DNA of 64,000 nucleotides from Chlorops oryzae (Eukaryota > Arthropoda > Insecta > Diptera > Chloropidae), in assembly GCA_020466095.1 (NCBI GenBank), contig CM035806.1:128541679-128605678 (forward strand), given 5' to 3'. Numbering within the stretch: the first letter of the stretch is position 1; each line of letters begins with the position of its first letter. This document shows, one piece after another, positions 31,929 to 44,224 of this stretch. Position numbers and translations under genes: made by a program. Under the pieces are notes generated by a model. It saw only the letters and a list, made by a program, of their open reading frames with translations, did no database searches and was not told the DNA's origin.

Positions 31929-33889
31929 TTACAGTATGAGAAACGAGCTAATAGGCAATTAAACAAAGCTAATAGGCAATTCACCAAAGGCAACAACAAC
32001 CACACGGCATACCAGGCAATCCACCACGATGCCTCTTTGGGCATTGTTGTCGTCTCTAGAAATTGGGCACATACAAGCAGTTAGTTTTTTTAAGGGATTT
32101 TTTTTCATTTATAAACAGAGAAAATCAGATATTATAAAGATTTTTTTAAGAATGATTGTACCATTTTAAACTGTAGAATTTATTTTAACATTTATTTTTT
32201 CTTTTTAGTAATAGAAAAATTCACGTACTACAAAAAACTGAATTCCGAGTTTTTGGTCTTGTTTAATTTAGACGTTAGTGTGGCATCCATGGACAACAGA
32301 TGGTGCCAAATGGAACGAGTCAATAGTGCAAATCGATGGTGAAAATAGTAACCGACTACAATTTGAACGATTAGCTTTTAGAAATGAGACTTTCTGTCTG
32401 TCTGATTTTCAAAGGAAACCCTTCGTTGTAGGGTTTTTTATAAAATTCTTAAATGCTGCCCTAAAACCAAAATTTTTTGAAATACATAGTGGAATTATTT
32501 ATTTGGACTTAGTTAAGGGCATAAAATTTAGACTCCAAATATAGAAAAGTGGCCGCGCCAAAAGGCGTTATTCGAAAATTGAATTTTACACCCAAAATTC
32601 AGATGGCGCTTGAAACAAAGACGGCATAAATACTTCTTTTTTAATCGTTGACATCCTCTACAAAAATTGACTTAAGTGGACGAATTTTAAGGGTACCTCC
32701 AGCACTAAGGTCAGCCTCAAAGATCGTCTGAACTGCTGTTAAGTCATAATCTTTCGAGATATTTGCATGAAATAAGGAATTGAGCTTATATTTAGCCTCC
32801 GATTAAAAATTTAATAGCTGTTTATCTGAGTAAGGTATTCTATGGCCAGGTTCTCTGTCGAATTATCTTGCTTTTTATTTGGTTTTATTATGTTTTAAGA
32901 ACTCTTTTGAGTACTCGGTTCAGTATCGATAAAAGCTTTGCGCTTAGAGTATTTGTGCATCGCTGACGAAGTCGTTCAATTTAAATGCGATATTGAATAC
33001 TGATTTGGGGGGGTCGCAGATACTCAAATGTACTCTAAAATGAAGGAGCATCTCTACTTTGTTGTTTGAAATTTCAATTTTACTTAAAAAGGGTCAAAAT
33101 ATAAAGTAACGGCATGTTTAAAAATCGCAAATTCTTCGACTTATTTTTGACAGTCAGCTGTTTTTTACTCAACTTCACCACACCATTTGGAGCCATATAG
33201 CATTTTGACAGGCTTTCCCATACTGTAATACTTGGTTGGAGCCTGGCGAAGAAGAAAGTGCAGCAGTTTTAACAAAAAAGGGCTGTAGATTTGAATTTTG
33301 CGCAGTAAAAATAAAAATCATTACAAATCTTTTTTTTATAAGAAAAATATATTTTATTATTTTCAAATAAAAATAAAAAATAAACAAAAAGTACATTTCA
33401 TGTAAATATATCTCCATATCTCCATGCGCGTCTTCCAATGTGAAGCGAAGATTTTTGACAAGATTTTTTTCTGTTATATCAGCTGTCAAACTGTTAATAT
33501 CGCGACATATAAGCTTCAATCGAAAATCCAAGATGTTAAACAAGGACAACAATAGTATCTTTGTTACAAATAGAATTGCGGTGTTGATAATGTATAGCCA
33601 AAATTGGTACTTTTTTGGTAGTTATCGTTAGGAGTTTGGTTTGACAAAAAAAAAATCGAGTGACACCAGGGACGAAAATCGCAGTAGATTTTAAGCTTTT
33701 CGCTTAGATCTACTGCAATTGCAGTAAAGTTCCAACCCTGATTGAGACACTCCTGAAGTACATGTGCGATATATGCAGCATGTTTTAGTCTGAAGTCAAA
33801 CACAGGAATATATGATTTGAAACACTTAAGTAGGTAGAGAAAGACGTGCGAAAATAGAAACGATTTTTTATTAAATTTTTTCGAACAGT
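31929..33889. other. No gene; degenerate family B remnant
   Basis: 32520-32870 has decayed family B phrases (AAGGGTACCTCCAGCACTAAG, AAGGTATTCTATGGCCAGG). A hairpin CGCAGTAGATTTTAAGC / CTTAGATCTACTGC is near 33680-33720. A minus-strand frame at 33552-33175 looks partly gene-like but matches nothing I know. Confidence 0.4.
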
Positions 33890-34403
33890 CTGTGCTTCTC
33901 TTTCTTTCGCATGCATTCAAAAGGGATGTTTGCGAAACATATTTCATACGTTTGATCCGGAATTTAGTTTGAAAAAAAAGTATGTGTGTGGGAGGCCGAC
34001 AATATTATCCATTGATGCATCACTCAACCAAAATACCAAAATGACTTTGATTTTATGCTATGAGGTTTCAGTCAAATTCGAATTTGACGATTCGTGTGTC
34101 GCAAAATCGTTTCAATTCATCTGTGGAAGTAAAATTATGTGAACAGACAATCACGAAAAACAAGAAGAAAAATAAAAAGCACATAATAAATGCGTGAGTG
34201 AGCTAAAATGATGTTAGATTTAGGCCCTTCACACTTGTCAATAATTGACCGACAATTTTTATTTTTATTCGCTTTTAGAGGTCAATCTTTGTTTCTCTTT
34301 CTTTCTCATGCATTCAAATGGGATGTTTTCGAAGCATGTTTCATAAGTGTGACTGGCGAGATAGTGAGAATTGACGTCAACAATTCACTAGTGTAAAAGG
34401 CCG
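33890..34403 (+). repeat. Two diverged direct repeats
   Basis: TTTCTTTCGCATGCATTCAA (33901) and TTTCTTTCTCATGCATTCAA (34298) head matching blocks of ~60 bp (GGGATGTTT-CGAA-CAT-TTTCATA). GGCCCTTCACACTTGTCAA near 34222 and CTAGTGTAAAAGGCC ending 34403 may be ends of a small TIR element. Confidence 0.5.
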
Positions 34404-34454
34404 CATTAATCGGCAGGACTGATCAGTCAGACTGAATGCCTATGTTGCGCCTAA

Positions 34455-35034
34455 CCCGGCAACTCGACACGCAATTTTTCATGTCATGCCATCTGTCAAA
34501 GTATAGATATTGCCAATGGAGACCGCAAGATGGCAATTTATGTCTTGCAATATTGCTTGCCATTAAGTTGGCAATGAGCGCCATTTTGGTTGTTTGACAG
34601 CCGAAATTCATTTTTCAGAAGAGTTCGATGTGTTCATATCGCAGGGAGGAATTGTCATTTCGGATATTTTCATATTCATATTAATTTTTGCCTTTTGAAT
34701 ATTAGTTTTAAATGAATGCCATTATAACACTTTGATTTAAAGCGTATTTAACTAATAGGAAAAAAATATTAAAACCAATAAAAGAATGAAATTAAAAATT
34801 ATAAGTAATTATAAGTAATAATCATATATTCATGACCCGAAAACAAGATGAACTCAATACATTTAGCTTTTCAATGACAACCAAGGCGCCTGCGCAACGT
34901 ATTAACTTCTTGGTGGTTATTTCATATATGCCGATGGCATAACATAAACAAACCCACCCTGGCAATATTGCTAATGGCAAGACATGAATTTGACAGATGG
35001 CATGCTATGAAAAATTGCGTGTCGAGTTGTCGGG
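34455..35034. mobile_element. Harbinger-type MITE with TAA duplication
   Basis: CCCGGCAACTCGACACGCAA at the left; TTGCGTGTCGAGTTGTCGGG at the right (one mismatch). Both flanks are TAA. A further, diverged right end with TAG-GG-TAA follows at 35035-35088, implying an adjacent second insertion or partial duplication. Confidence 0.83.
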
Positions 35035-35306
35035 TAAATTTGACAGATGGTATGCCATGAAAAATTGAATGTCGAGACGTAGGGTAAGTCTACTTTTACA
35101 TTGGACAATTGTCGGCCAACAGCACTCACCGATTTTTGCGTATGTTGGCAAGGGAGGAGAGACGAAAGTGAAGCGGTCAAAATCGTTTGTACTAGCCATG
35201 TCGTCGATTTCCATGCCGATTTTTGACAGTTGCCTTTCCCGCCGTTCGTAGAACGGAAAACAGTTTCAAAGAATTGTTCGAATAATTTTTTATGAAGTGT
35301 CTGAAT

Positions 35307-35953
35307 CAGAGACATAACAGTTATAAGAAATAAGGAAAAAAATTGGACTATAACTATTAAAGTTTGTATTAAAAAAAATTCATTTTAAGATAACAGTTTG
35401 AAACAATGAAAATATATTTCATTTTTCTATAACAGTTATTGAAGAAAATTTTTTTTTTCCGTTGCTCATAATTTTTATCGTTCGATAAATATTTTTTACG
35501 TTGCCTCATAACAATTATGAATCAGAAAAATTTTTTCCCGTTGCCTAATAATGACCGCGATCAGCGCGCTATTAATGATATCAGTAGAATGGTATCACCA
35601 TTATACAACTATACATATATTTTCTCTCTTAACGAAATAAATTAAAAACTATTAATTGAAAATAAAAGCTTATAAGAAACGGAAAAGTTTTTTTCTCATT
35701 CACAATCGTTTTGAAGCAACGTAAAAAATATTAATTGAACGCTTAAAATTATGAGCAACGGAAAAAATTTTTTCTCATTCATAATTGTTACAAGGCAGCG
35801 TAAAAAATATTTATCAAAAAATAAAAGTTTTGAGCAACGAAAAACAAAAAAATCCCAATCATAAGTATTATCGACCAACGTCAAAAATTTTCGTCGTTTT
35901 AAAAGCAATTTTTTCGATTCTAAAAAAAATGTAATAGTTATTTAGGATCTCTG
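35307..35953. mobile_element. hAT MITE with GTCTGAAT duplication
   Basis: It starts CAGAGACATAACAGTTATA; the right end reads TTATTTAGGATCTCTG. Perfect 8-bp GTCTGAAT flanks (35299-35306, 35954-35961). The interior repeats GTTGC-TCATAA and AAAAATTTTTTC in both orientations, giving an imperfect palindrome. Confidence 0.87.
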
Positions 35954-36141
35954 GTCTGAATCCATTCTAATTTAATTTATATATTTTAAAATGCGTCACA
36001 ACTACTTATTTTATTACTTACTTACTTAATTCGCATAAATCCAATAAACGAATGTAATAAGAAAAACACAACAAAGTATAAATCGGTTGCTTGCAAATCG
36101 TGTAGTGTAGAAGCGAACACCGACAGAAGACAATTTCAAAA

Positions 36142-36726
36142 GGGAGCGTCCATATATGATGTCACGCATTTTTTGCGATTTTTAGACCCCCTCTCCCCCC
36201 TTTGTCAAAAAACCTGTTACATATGAGCTAACCCCCTCCCCCCTGTGTCACGTCACAATTAATATATGCATCGTTTTTCTCAATTAAAAAATTTACTTTC
36301 TCGGATAAATTTTCTGAGTTCTTCATCCCACTCCATTGCTTTATTGTTTCATTTTGCACGATGCTTTTTGACTTGTTAGAGCATTTAACGTTGGATTGAA
36401 AAAGCGACTGAAAAAGTTTATTTTTGTCCATTTTGCACAATATGTATGCCGCACTATTGTTCGATTGACATTTCAAATTAAAATAAAACAGCTGATTTTT
36501 TATCGATACATACTGTCTCAATTAAGCTAATGCAATGTTTACACGGCGATTGCCTTATACTTAGTTCATAGTACAAAAATTAACGCATTTTTTTAAACAA
36601 ATTTTACTATGAAAAGTGTGACATAACATGCTTGGGAACCCCCCCTCCACCCTATGTCACAAAACTGTCACAGATGAGCTGACCCCCTCCCCCCCACCAA
36701 ACGTGACATCATTTATGGACGCTCCC
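36142..36726. mobile_element. TIR element with C-rich subterminal tracts
   Basis: GGGAGCGTCCATATATGATG at the left; CATCATTTATGGACGCTCCC at the right. Inside both ends lie C-rich tracts (CCCCCTCTCCCCCC; CCCCCTCCCCCCCACC) next to ATGAGCT-ACC. 585 bp. Superfamily and duplication are uncertain (possibly AAA). Confidence 0.8.
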
Positions 36727-36868
36727 AAAGGGAATTTGAAAAAATCGTTGTGAAAATCGCGTCGATAATCGTTCAATGTAGAAGCCGACTAAGCAAAACA
36801 TCGATTGTAGTAAAAAATAATTCTACAAGCATCGATACTATCGAAAGTGCCATCGCTTTGTAGCATTT

Positions 36869-37706
36869 CCCAGCCGGACATTATCGCGTACATGAAAAAA
36901 TTATTAATGCAGCAGAAGTGAAGCATTCATTTGTAAAGAGACCAATTGGTGCCTTTTCGTTGCAACAGACCCTTCTTCAAATGAAATATTCATTTGAAAG
37001 AGGGTTGTATACTCCTATTTTCAATGAAGAATTTGGTTGTACTTAAGATGTTTCAAGAATTGAAACTCTTAAGTCTTCCCAAAGGCGATAATGTGTCACA
37101 GTCACGAAGTGCCGAAATATGGCCATATCCGCCAATTTTTTAAAAATATTCATTGAAAAAATACAAGTTCGAAAGGGCGTGTTAATACATTTAGAAAATT
37201 AAAAATATTTATTTTCCTTCTCTTCTCAGACCCCGCGGCGTATACTATTTTTTCCAACTAGCAAAATAGTTCCAAAATTGGGTAATTTTTTACCTATTTT
37301 AGGGCAGAATTTTTCCTTGCCCTGCCCTAAATAGGGCATAATTACGTCTGTATGACGTCTATACTATATATACTTTATATATACATTTTTCCAAATGATA
37401 TTTTCATTCATACTAGCAGCATATACGCTATTTTCAAATGAAATTATCATGCAGGTTGGAGCCATTTCAGCCAGCCAGCATCTACTCTTTGACCAAATGA
37501 AGTTTTCATGCGGACCAGGGTCATACACTCCTTTACCTAATGAACAACACATGAATTTCGAAGTACTGAAAATAGCGGCCATCTCCTAACAAATTTTATT
37601 AGAAGTAAGGGTTAGTAATGCGAGTAGTCGCAGTATGAATTATATAGAACGTATGAATTTTCACCACTTCGGAAGTACTGCAGAAGTAGTGAAATTTCCG
37701 GCTGGG
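36869..37706. mobile_element. CCCAGCC-terminal TIR element, copy 2
   Basis: Ends CCCAGCCGGACATTATCGCG and GTGAAATTTCCGGCTGGG. Shares long blocks with 12375-13619 in the same orientation but lacks that copy's nested MITEs. Ends just upstream of the sphingomyelinase 5' region. Confidence 0.78.
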
Positions 37707-37868
37707 CTATTAGTTAATTCCATATGTGGCACACAATTAACAGCTGCGGGTGCTCCAAAACCTTGCATTTGTTTTTACCAGGTTTATTTACTTTAGCGAA
37801 ATTGATATAATATAAATTTAGTGTTGGTACTTGTGAATTGGCAAAATAATAAGTGAGCATTTTAAAAT

Positions 37869-39801
37869 ATGCTTCCAATCCACTTGAACATATTGACGCT
37901 CAACGTTTGGTGAGCAAGGTTAAATTTAAGGCAACAGTTATATATATATACTTAAAAAACCATATAGAAATTCAGATAACAAGGCAAACAAGGTGTTATC
38001 TTCTTTGATGGAATATAATAACTTCTATGAATTCGAAGTTAAAAATTATACATTTTACTTGGTTCAATCGATATGAAATTAGTACATTTGAGAAAACGAC
38101 TCAGACATAATTTTAAATGTGCAACATTTTAATAGGCAACTGCCATGTAGGTCATCAAAAAATGTTTAATAGGGAATTTAAAGTGTTTATGTATTTTCCT
38201 ATTTGATAAGGACTTTAAAGTACTTATGTATTTTCCTGTTTCACAAAATAGAAATATCAGATTTTCTTGCTAATGTTGAAACTGTTAAAATTTAATTTCA
38301 CGCGCTAGAGAGAAGACTTAAGGAATGCATACCTATAATAATAATAATAATAGTAATAATAATAATTTGCGAATATTTTCAATATAATTCTCTCAGGGGC
38401 ATTCCATATGTATCAAGTGACCGCGAAGCTCGAATATCCGCTATCGGCGATGAGTTGAACACCGGTAAATATGACATTGTATCAATGCAAGAGGTATGGT
38501 CGCAAAAGGACTGTCAGGCGCTGAAGGATAAAACCGTGGCTACTTTACCATATTCCCACTATTTTTATAGGTAATTTAAATTGCTAGTGACCCAAACTTT
38601 TGGGAAATATGAAGTATTAAATGCAATATTTCGTTTCAGTGGTGTGATCGGTGCTGGTCTACTGGTTCTATCGAAATACCCAATAATTGGTACACTATTT
38701 CATCCATGGTCTGTGAATGGCTACTTCCATCGGATTCAACATGCCGACTGGTTTGGCGGTAAAGGTGTTGGATTGTGTCGAATTCTCATTGGCGATCATA
38801 TCGTGCACTTATATAACGCTCATGTAAATGCAGTTCGATTTTCCATGTTTTCCGCATTTGCGAAATATAGTTTCCCATTTTTCAGCTGCATGCGGAATAC
38901 GATAATGATAACGATGAGTATCGTACACATCGCGTCATTCAGGCATTCGATACGGCACAGTTCATAGAAGCGACGCGAGGCAATTCCATAATTCAGATAC
39001 TTGCTGGCGATCTGAATGCTCAACCTCAGGATATAACATATAAGTGGGTTTTGATAAAATCCATCTATAGAATTTTTTTAATCGTTAAACTACATTTACT
39101 CACTTTAATCTTATTTGTTTAGGCTATTACTCTATGCTTCGTGGATGGGAGATTGCTGTCTTTCGACAAATACTGCAACGCATGAATGTAAACGTAATTC
39201 ATATACAACAGAGCGTACGCTCTTAAAGAATCCGGCAGGCATTCGTATCGATCATATTTTCATACGGTCCGGCGATCGAGTGAAGACAGAAATAGCTGAT
39301 TACAGCCTCCCTTTTCCGGAATGTGTTCCAGGGCAAAAGTATAGTTATTCTGATCATGAAGCAGTTATGGCAAAATTGAAAATAATTAATAATCCAGCAA
39401 CGCAAAAAATCGGCGATGGAACATGTTCACGAAATCCGATGGAAAATGAAGCATCCGCGAATGCGGAAGAGGATCAATTATCCATTAAAAATCGCGTCGA
39501 AGCTCTTAAAGAATCCATCAAACTCTGCGATACGGCCTTAAGACAATTGAAAACCGATCGTATACTTTACTGCAGTATTGCGATTTTTTTAGCTACATTA
39601 CTCATTGTTATGGTAGAATATGCGGTGCCCTGTAGTTACAAGACTATTTACTTGCTGCTCAAGTTCATCGTTTTCGGCTTTATTATCTTCTCTGCATTTA
39701 TGGGATCCATATGGAACTATATGGAGCGTAATGGCGTTATGTCAGGAAAAACTTCCATGCAGATACTGCTGCTTCACATAGAAAAGTATGAAGGGCAATA
39801 G
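37869..39801 (+). CDS. Neutral sphingomyelinase (SMPD2 type)
   Basis: Five exons: 37869-37909, 38397-38570, 38640-38823, 38886-39043 and 39123-39801, GT-AG borders, 1236 nt joined (411 aa; human SMPD2 is 423). It hydrolyses sphingomyelin to ceramide and phosphocholine at membranes. The fold is the DNase I-like metal-dependent phosphodiesterase: LNVWGIP (residues 11-17), catalytic Glu in SMQEVW (E46), NAHLHAEY (131-138), GDLNAQP with D175 and N177, and general-base His in SDHEAV (H264). Two membrane segments follow (about 334-352 and 362-381), matching the family's C-terminal anchor. The first intron (487 bp) carries ATA repeats; the others are 62-79 bp. Start ATG follows AAAAT. The likely fly orthologue is the nSMase gene; I use no symbol. 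Confidence 0.95.
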
Positions 39802-40014
39802 TAGATAGCTTGCCTTTGACTTGAACGCATATGTACATAATATACAAAATTTCATGTGCCAGTTCTATTGGGAGAAACGAAAGGCGCGTTCGATATTTAA
39901 AACTCGTTCATATGTAGGAGAAATTATATATATTTTTTTAAATTTACCTACTGTTTTTAAAAACTAAGTGACCCGGCAAATTTTGCGCGCTGCCTCAGAA
40001 GAAAGTATGTCAAC

Positions 40015-40020
40015 AATAAA
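40015..40020 (+). promoter_or_regulatory. Candidate poly(A) signal of the sphingomyelinase gene
   Basis: AATAAA about 215 nt past the stop codon, the first such hexamer downstream. Position is plausible; the cleavage site was not determined. Confidence 0.5.
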
Positions 40021-40365
40021 AAGTTGAATAACTTAACTTTTGAAGGAAACCAAGTTATTGAATTTGAATCTTTCTGTTGAAAAATATTTTTTATTTTTAG
40101 ATGATGATGGCGATCATAAAAAAGTAAGCGATAAATAAATTGAATGGAATTGTCATCGGCGTATACTGTGCAGTCGAAAAAAGTGATGATTCGGCTGTGA
40201 AGGTTAGAGTAGCAAAGCGCGTATGCTAGCTATCTAGCAAGAAAATAAATGCAAGAAAAAAAAAGCACACGTCTGTAACTAAAAAACACCACAGGACTTC
40301 AATAAATTTTCTAATAGATTCCAACTTGGGGGCTTTCTCCAGCTCTGTCAGAAATTAAAAACTTC

Positions 40366-41853
40366 TAGTAGGGGAGCCCAAGAGGGGATTTTTGCAGTTA
40401 CTCGAGCGCGTCAGAAAATTATGGAGGAGAAAGCTTGCACCCTGTTATATGGTCCACATATATGAGCGCTCAATATTGAGGGTGTACGTTGAGCAGCCCA
40501 AAGACGCAATATTGGGGTGTCGTTAAAAAGGCACACGTCAGTAAGTAAAAAATACAGATCAAAATTCTCTGAAAAACTCGAGGCGCGTCAGATTAGAGAA
40601 GGTAATTTAAGTAGATGTTAAAAAGTGTATATTTCAATTCTCGACAATTGAGCGTCATAGGGAAATAGGTGAGTACACCAATAAGTTGCAGAGATAGTAA
40701 AAAAAAATCGATCACTCTGAAAATACTCGAGCGCGTCGATTAAGAGAAGGTTAATTTAAGTTATGATGTTAGAAAAGTGTATATTTCAATTCATCTGACA
40801 ATTTACTGCATAGTGGAAATGGTGAGTTTACTCAGTTGCAAAGTAAGAAAAAAAGTCATCAATTACTCGAGTCGCGATATAGTTTTTTGTTTATTTTAAG
40901 GATCGTTTAAGGATCACGAAAATACAATAATCTGACGTTTTTCGTGGAAGTTAGAAAAAATGGCACATTTAGTCGCAATAGCTTTGCTAGTTGTAATGAT
41001 TCAAATGATTTTGTGATTTTAAAATAAGATTGCTGTCAATAAAAGCTTTTGAAATACTGAAAAACTTTGAATCACGAATCCTTTTCGGTTCCTTTTTTTC
41101 TCTCTCCATATAAATAATTAATCTCATTATAAAAAGAAACGAAAGAAAAATTTGGTCTCTTAAATTGTCAGATTAACAATACGCCTCCATGTAATTGTCA
41201 GATTATCATTCAGGGCGATTAAGACACCAAGTTGATCCCTCTGCAAAAAAATCTGACGCGCTCGAGTATCTCAAGGTTACCATTTTTTTTTACATTTTCA
41301 AAAATCATTCCTGAGCTTTGGCCACCTCCAAAACGTCAGTCATTGAAATAGGACACTTTTAGGAGTCCACTTAACATTCACTGTGAATATCTGGCACGCT
41401 CGAGTATTATTATTATTATTAGATGGGGGCTCTGTGCGCACCGCGACCCATAATGAATCTATTGTGCTACCCCCAGGGTTGTCTTAATTATTTATCCTTA
41501 GGCTCTTTATATATTTGAGCACTGTGGACGGTCACGCTCGAGTAACTGTTTTTTTTTCTTTTTTTTTTCACCTCTATTTATGGCCAACCACCTCCAATTA
41601 AACGTCAGATTAATATATATTGGTTATCAGGAACATAAAGCGCGTTTACTGTATCAATGTCTGACGCGCTCGAGTATTGCAATGTGTTCATTTTTTTTTT
41701 TTACATTTTTGACCATTCTTACACGCTCTCATCCCCATTGAAATGGAAAACTTGACATAAACTTTTTTTGTTTACGAACGTAAACTTGACAATCCAATAA
41801 GTTTCCATGACGCTTCAGTAACTGCAAATTTAGCATATCGGGCTCCCCTACTA
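40366..41853. mobile_element. Palindromic element with eight CTCGAG motifs (TAGTAGGGGAGCCC termini)
   Basis: TAGTAGGGGAGCCC at 40366 and GGGCTCCCCTACTA ending 41853, with TTC on both sides. CTCGAG occurs at 40401, 40577, 40726, 40866, 41261, 41399, 41537 and 41669. The first four sit in ACTCGAG(C)GCG, the last four in the inverse GC(G)CTCGAGT, so the element is two mirrored arrays of ~140-bp spacing. A related site without the insert (minus strand, 50645-50735) confirms the ends. Non-coding. Confidence 0.85.
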
Positions 41854-42940
41854 TTCATATGTATAAAAAAAAAAACGCTTCAGAAATGAAGCAAAAATTT
41901 TCTGAACTGTTTTTTTATATGAAGTTTTTCAGTTCTGTTTCATTTCTAACAGAACTGGAGGGCTATCTATTGGTTAAACAAAGTTTGAAAAAAAATCCTG
42001 TCACGCCAGCAATTCAACAATCCCGCGAAGTCATTAGCCCGATTCTAAATATTCCCGTTGAATTTTTCCCTGGGGATTTGAAAAAATCAAATCTATTCGA
42101 TACATAGGTACTGGGCAGTGAATATAAAGGCAGAAAGAATTTCCAACATTTTTTTTTTTACAAAAGTTATCACATTCTTCCTTTTATTGACGCTTGGAAT
42201 ACTTCCATTTTACGGAGAAAAATTCTAGGGAAAAAACCCTTGGAAATATTAATTTAGAATAGGACTGTATGTTTTTATGCCAACACAGTCGAATCTGGAT
42301 ACAGTGAATTAATTTTTGCACGTCCTGTTCATTGTATCCAGATTGTTCGTATTAGCGAGTTTGAATGCTTTGTTCATTATTTACAGGCCCTTAAGAAAAC
42401 TCGCACAGCGCGACACTTGAATTTGACACTTTCACCTAATAGGACTTGAAAAAACGTTACATTCTGCACCATTACATATTTCAAGTTCGCTGCTAATAAG
42501 AAAACGTCAGCCTGGACATTTTTTTTACTCAAATTCTATATTTACCAATTTTTCGATTTTTTCACATATCCGTGTCTCGTTAACTATAAGCAATATTCTT
42601 TTGGTGTCTGGAGCAAAGTTGTTGATATTGAATAGGAGAAAAAAATGCCTTAGAAGTTAACCCTGAAAAATTGCATCTAGTGGCTTAAAATTGCTAAAAT
42701 GCCCATCCTTTACCGTACTGCGTATGAGTAATGTGGATTAAGCATACGGCATATGTCGTGAAAATTTAATTTAAATTTATTTTTAAAGTAGGTATTTTAT
42801 ATCGAGCTTTTTGATGTTTCGCGACCTATAGTGAAATTTTCTGTATAACTTTTTCTTCATACAAAGCAATGCCAAAAAAATAAGTTTTGGTAGACTTTTC
42901 CGTACTAATTTGTTATAATAATGAAATTAACCCTTTAGAC
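41854..42940. other. MITE remnants, no gene
   Basis: 41854-41965 is the rest of the host MITE of the CTCGAG element (ATTTCTAACAGAACTGGAG mirrors CTCCAGCTCTGTCAGAAAT at 40338). 42033-42085 is a fragment of the 16359 MITE family. 42285-42365 has a CTGGATACAGTG / CATTGTATCCAG hairpin. The remainder is featureless. Confidence 0.5.
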
Positions 42941-42968
42941 CAGAGTCGGGCACACTAACACTTTTAGC

Positions 42969-44064
42969 TTGGTTTTGTAAACTTTCGTTTTGTAGTTATG
43001 GAATTGTTGGGTGCAACATTCCTTTGCTTATAACTTCTGGTGCCACAATTGGAGGTCGTTGTGACCAACCCTTTCAAGGTAAAGATACGGAACCGTCCCA
43101 GCTCCAGAACATACGAGGTAGTCATCAGTGACCGCGACTCGTGGAGAAACAACAGTATAAGATTAGAAGAGGACTCGCAAAAATGGTACACTGACGGGTC
43201 CAAAATGGAAGATGGCAGCGTAGGGGCTGGGGTTGTCGGACCCAACTTCCAGAAAGCAGCTGCAATGGGAAAAACATCATCCATTTTTCAGGCGGAGGTC
43301 CACGCCCTAGAGCTGTGTATTAGAGAATGCATACGAAGGAACACATCTGGTTCCAACATATGTATTTTCTTTGATAGTCAAGCAGCTTTAAAATCCTTGA
43401 TGGCATTCACAGTAAACTCAAAACAGGTTTATGAATGCTACAATCTCCTTCAGACTCTATCCAAGAGGAACAAAGTTACTCTTTTCTGGATACCAGGTCA
43501 TGAGGGACATGAGGGCAATGAAAGGGCAGACTGCCTGGCCAAAAGGGCTGCGGCAAATTCCTTCATAGGACCAGAACCCTTCTGCGGGGTTAATTTAAGC
43601 TTCAAAAACGACCTGATTAGAAAATGGGAGACAAATAGCCTAAATGACTACTGGAGAGCCCACAAAGGCATGCGGCAGGCCAAAAGGCTAATAAATCTCA
43701 GGACTATCAGGCCGGAAACTATTCTTAACCTCAGTAGGAAAAATATTAAGATTTACACTGAGTTCTTAACAGGGCACTGTAAATTAAATTACCACCTGAA
43801 GAAGCTGGCGGTGGTAAACGAAGATATCTGTAGGCTGTGCGGAGCTGAACAGGAAACAGCGGAGCATGTACTATGTACATGCCCAGCGGCGGCTAGGCGT
43901 AGACTTGTATGTCTAGGGGCAAGTACTTTGGGTCCCCGGGCCATCAGCCAATTTAGTCCCTTGGAAACACTGAGATTCATAAAAAGTCTAAATCTTTTCT
44001 AGGGAACATAGGCTGCACAAAAGATCTATCAGGTCGTGGTGCACTCATAGCCTTATAATAATAA
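42969..44064 (+). mobile_element. 5'-truncated non-LTR retrotransposon with RNase H
   Basis: It is flanked by perfect 13-bp duplications TAACACTTTTAGC (42956-42968 and 44065-44077). The 3' end is a short TAA repeat (ATAATAATAA). It keeps the RNase H and C-terminal zinc-knuckle part of the RT ORF (43040-44002), intact and without stops, so the insertion is probably recent. Lineages with this domain order include I, R1 and Loa. Confidence 0.92.
43040..44002 (+). pseudogene. RNase H / C-terminal part of non-LTR reverse transcriptase
   Basis: A 320-residue open frame. RNase H domain at about 45-175: WYTDGSKMEDG (first Asp), FQAEVHALE (Glu), FFDSQAALKSL (second Asp) and WIPGHEGHEGNERADCLAKR (His and last Asp). 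All four catalytic acidic positions and the His are present. A CCHC knuckle (CRLCGAEQETAEHVLCTC) lies near 267-284. Endonuclease and RT domains are absent because the element is 5'-truncated; a stop lies just upstream of 43040. The first codon is not a true start. It cannot retrotranspose on its own, though the RNase H fold itself looks intact. Confidence 0.9.
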
Positions 44065-44224
44065 TAACACTTTTAGCCACACGTTTGTGTTCGTAGCGGC
44101 ACTGAGCGAAATTTTGTGTTGTAAATGGCAAAGAAAAATGTTACGTGTGTTAAATTTGTTTTTTGCGTTGATGAAGGAACATATGTATAAATAGGGATTG
44201 AGTTGTACGTTCACTTGCGTAAAA

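Noticed and set aside
33175..33552. Minus-strand ORF with a gene-like stretch (RDINSLTADITEKNLVKNLR)
   Set aside because: No recognised family, followed by low-complexity hydrophobic sequence; likely chance or an old pseudogene.
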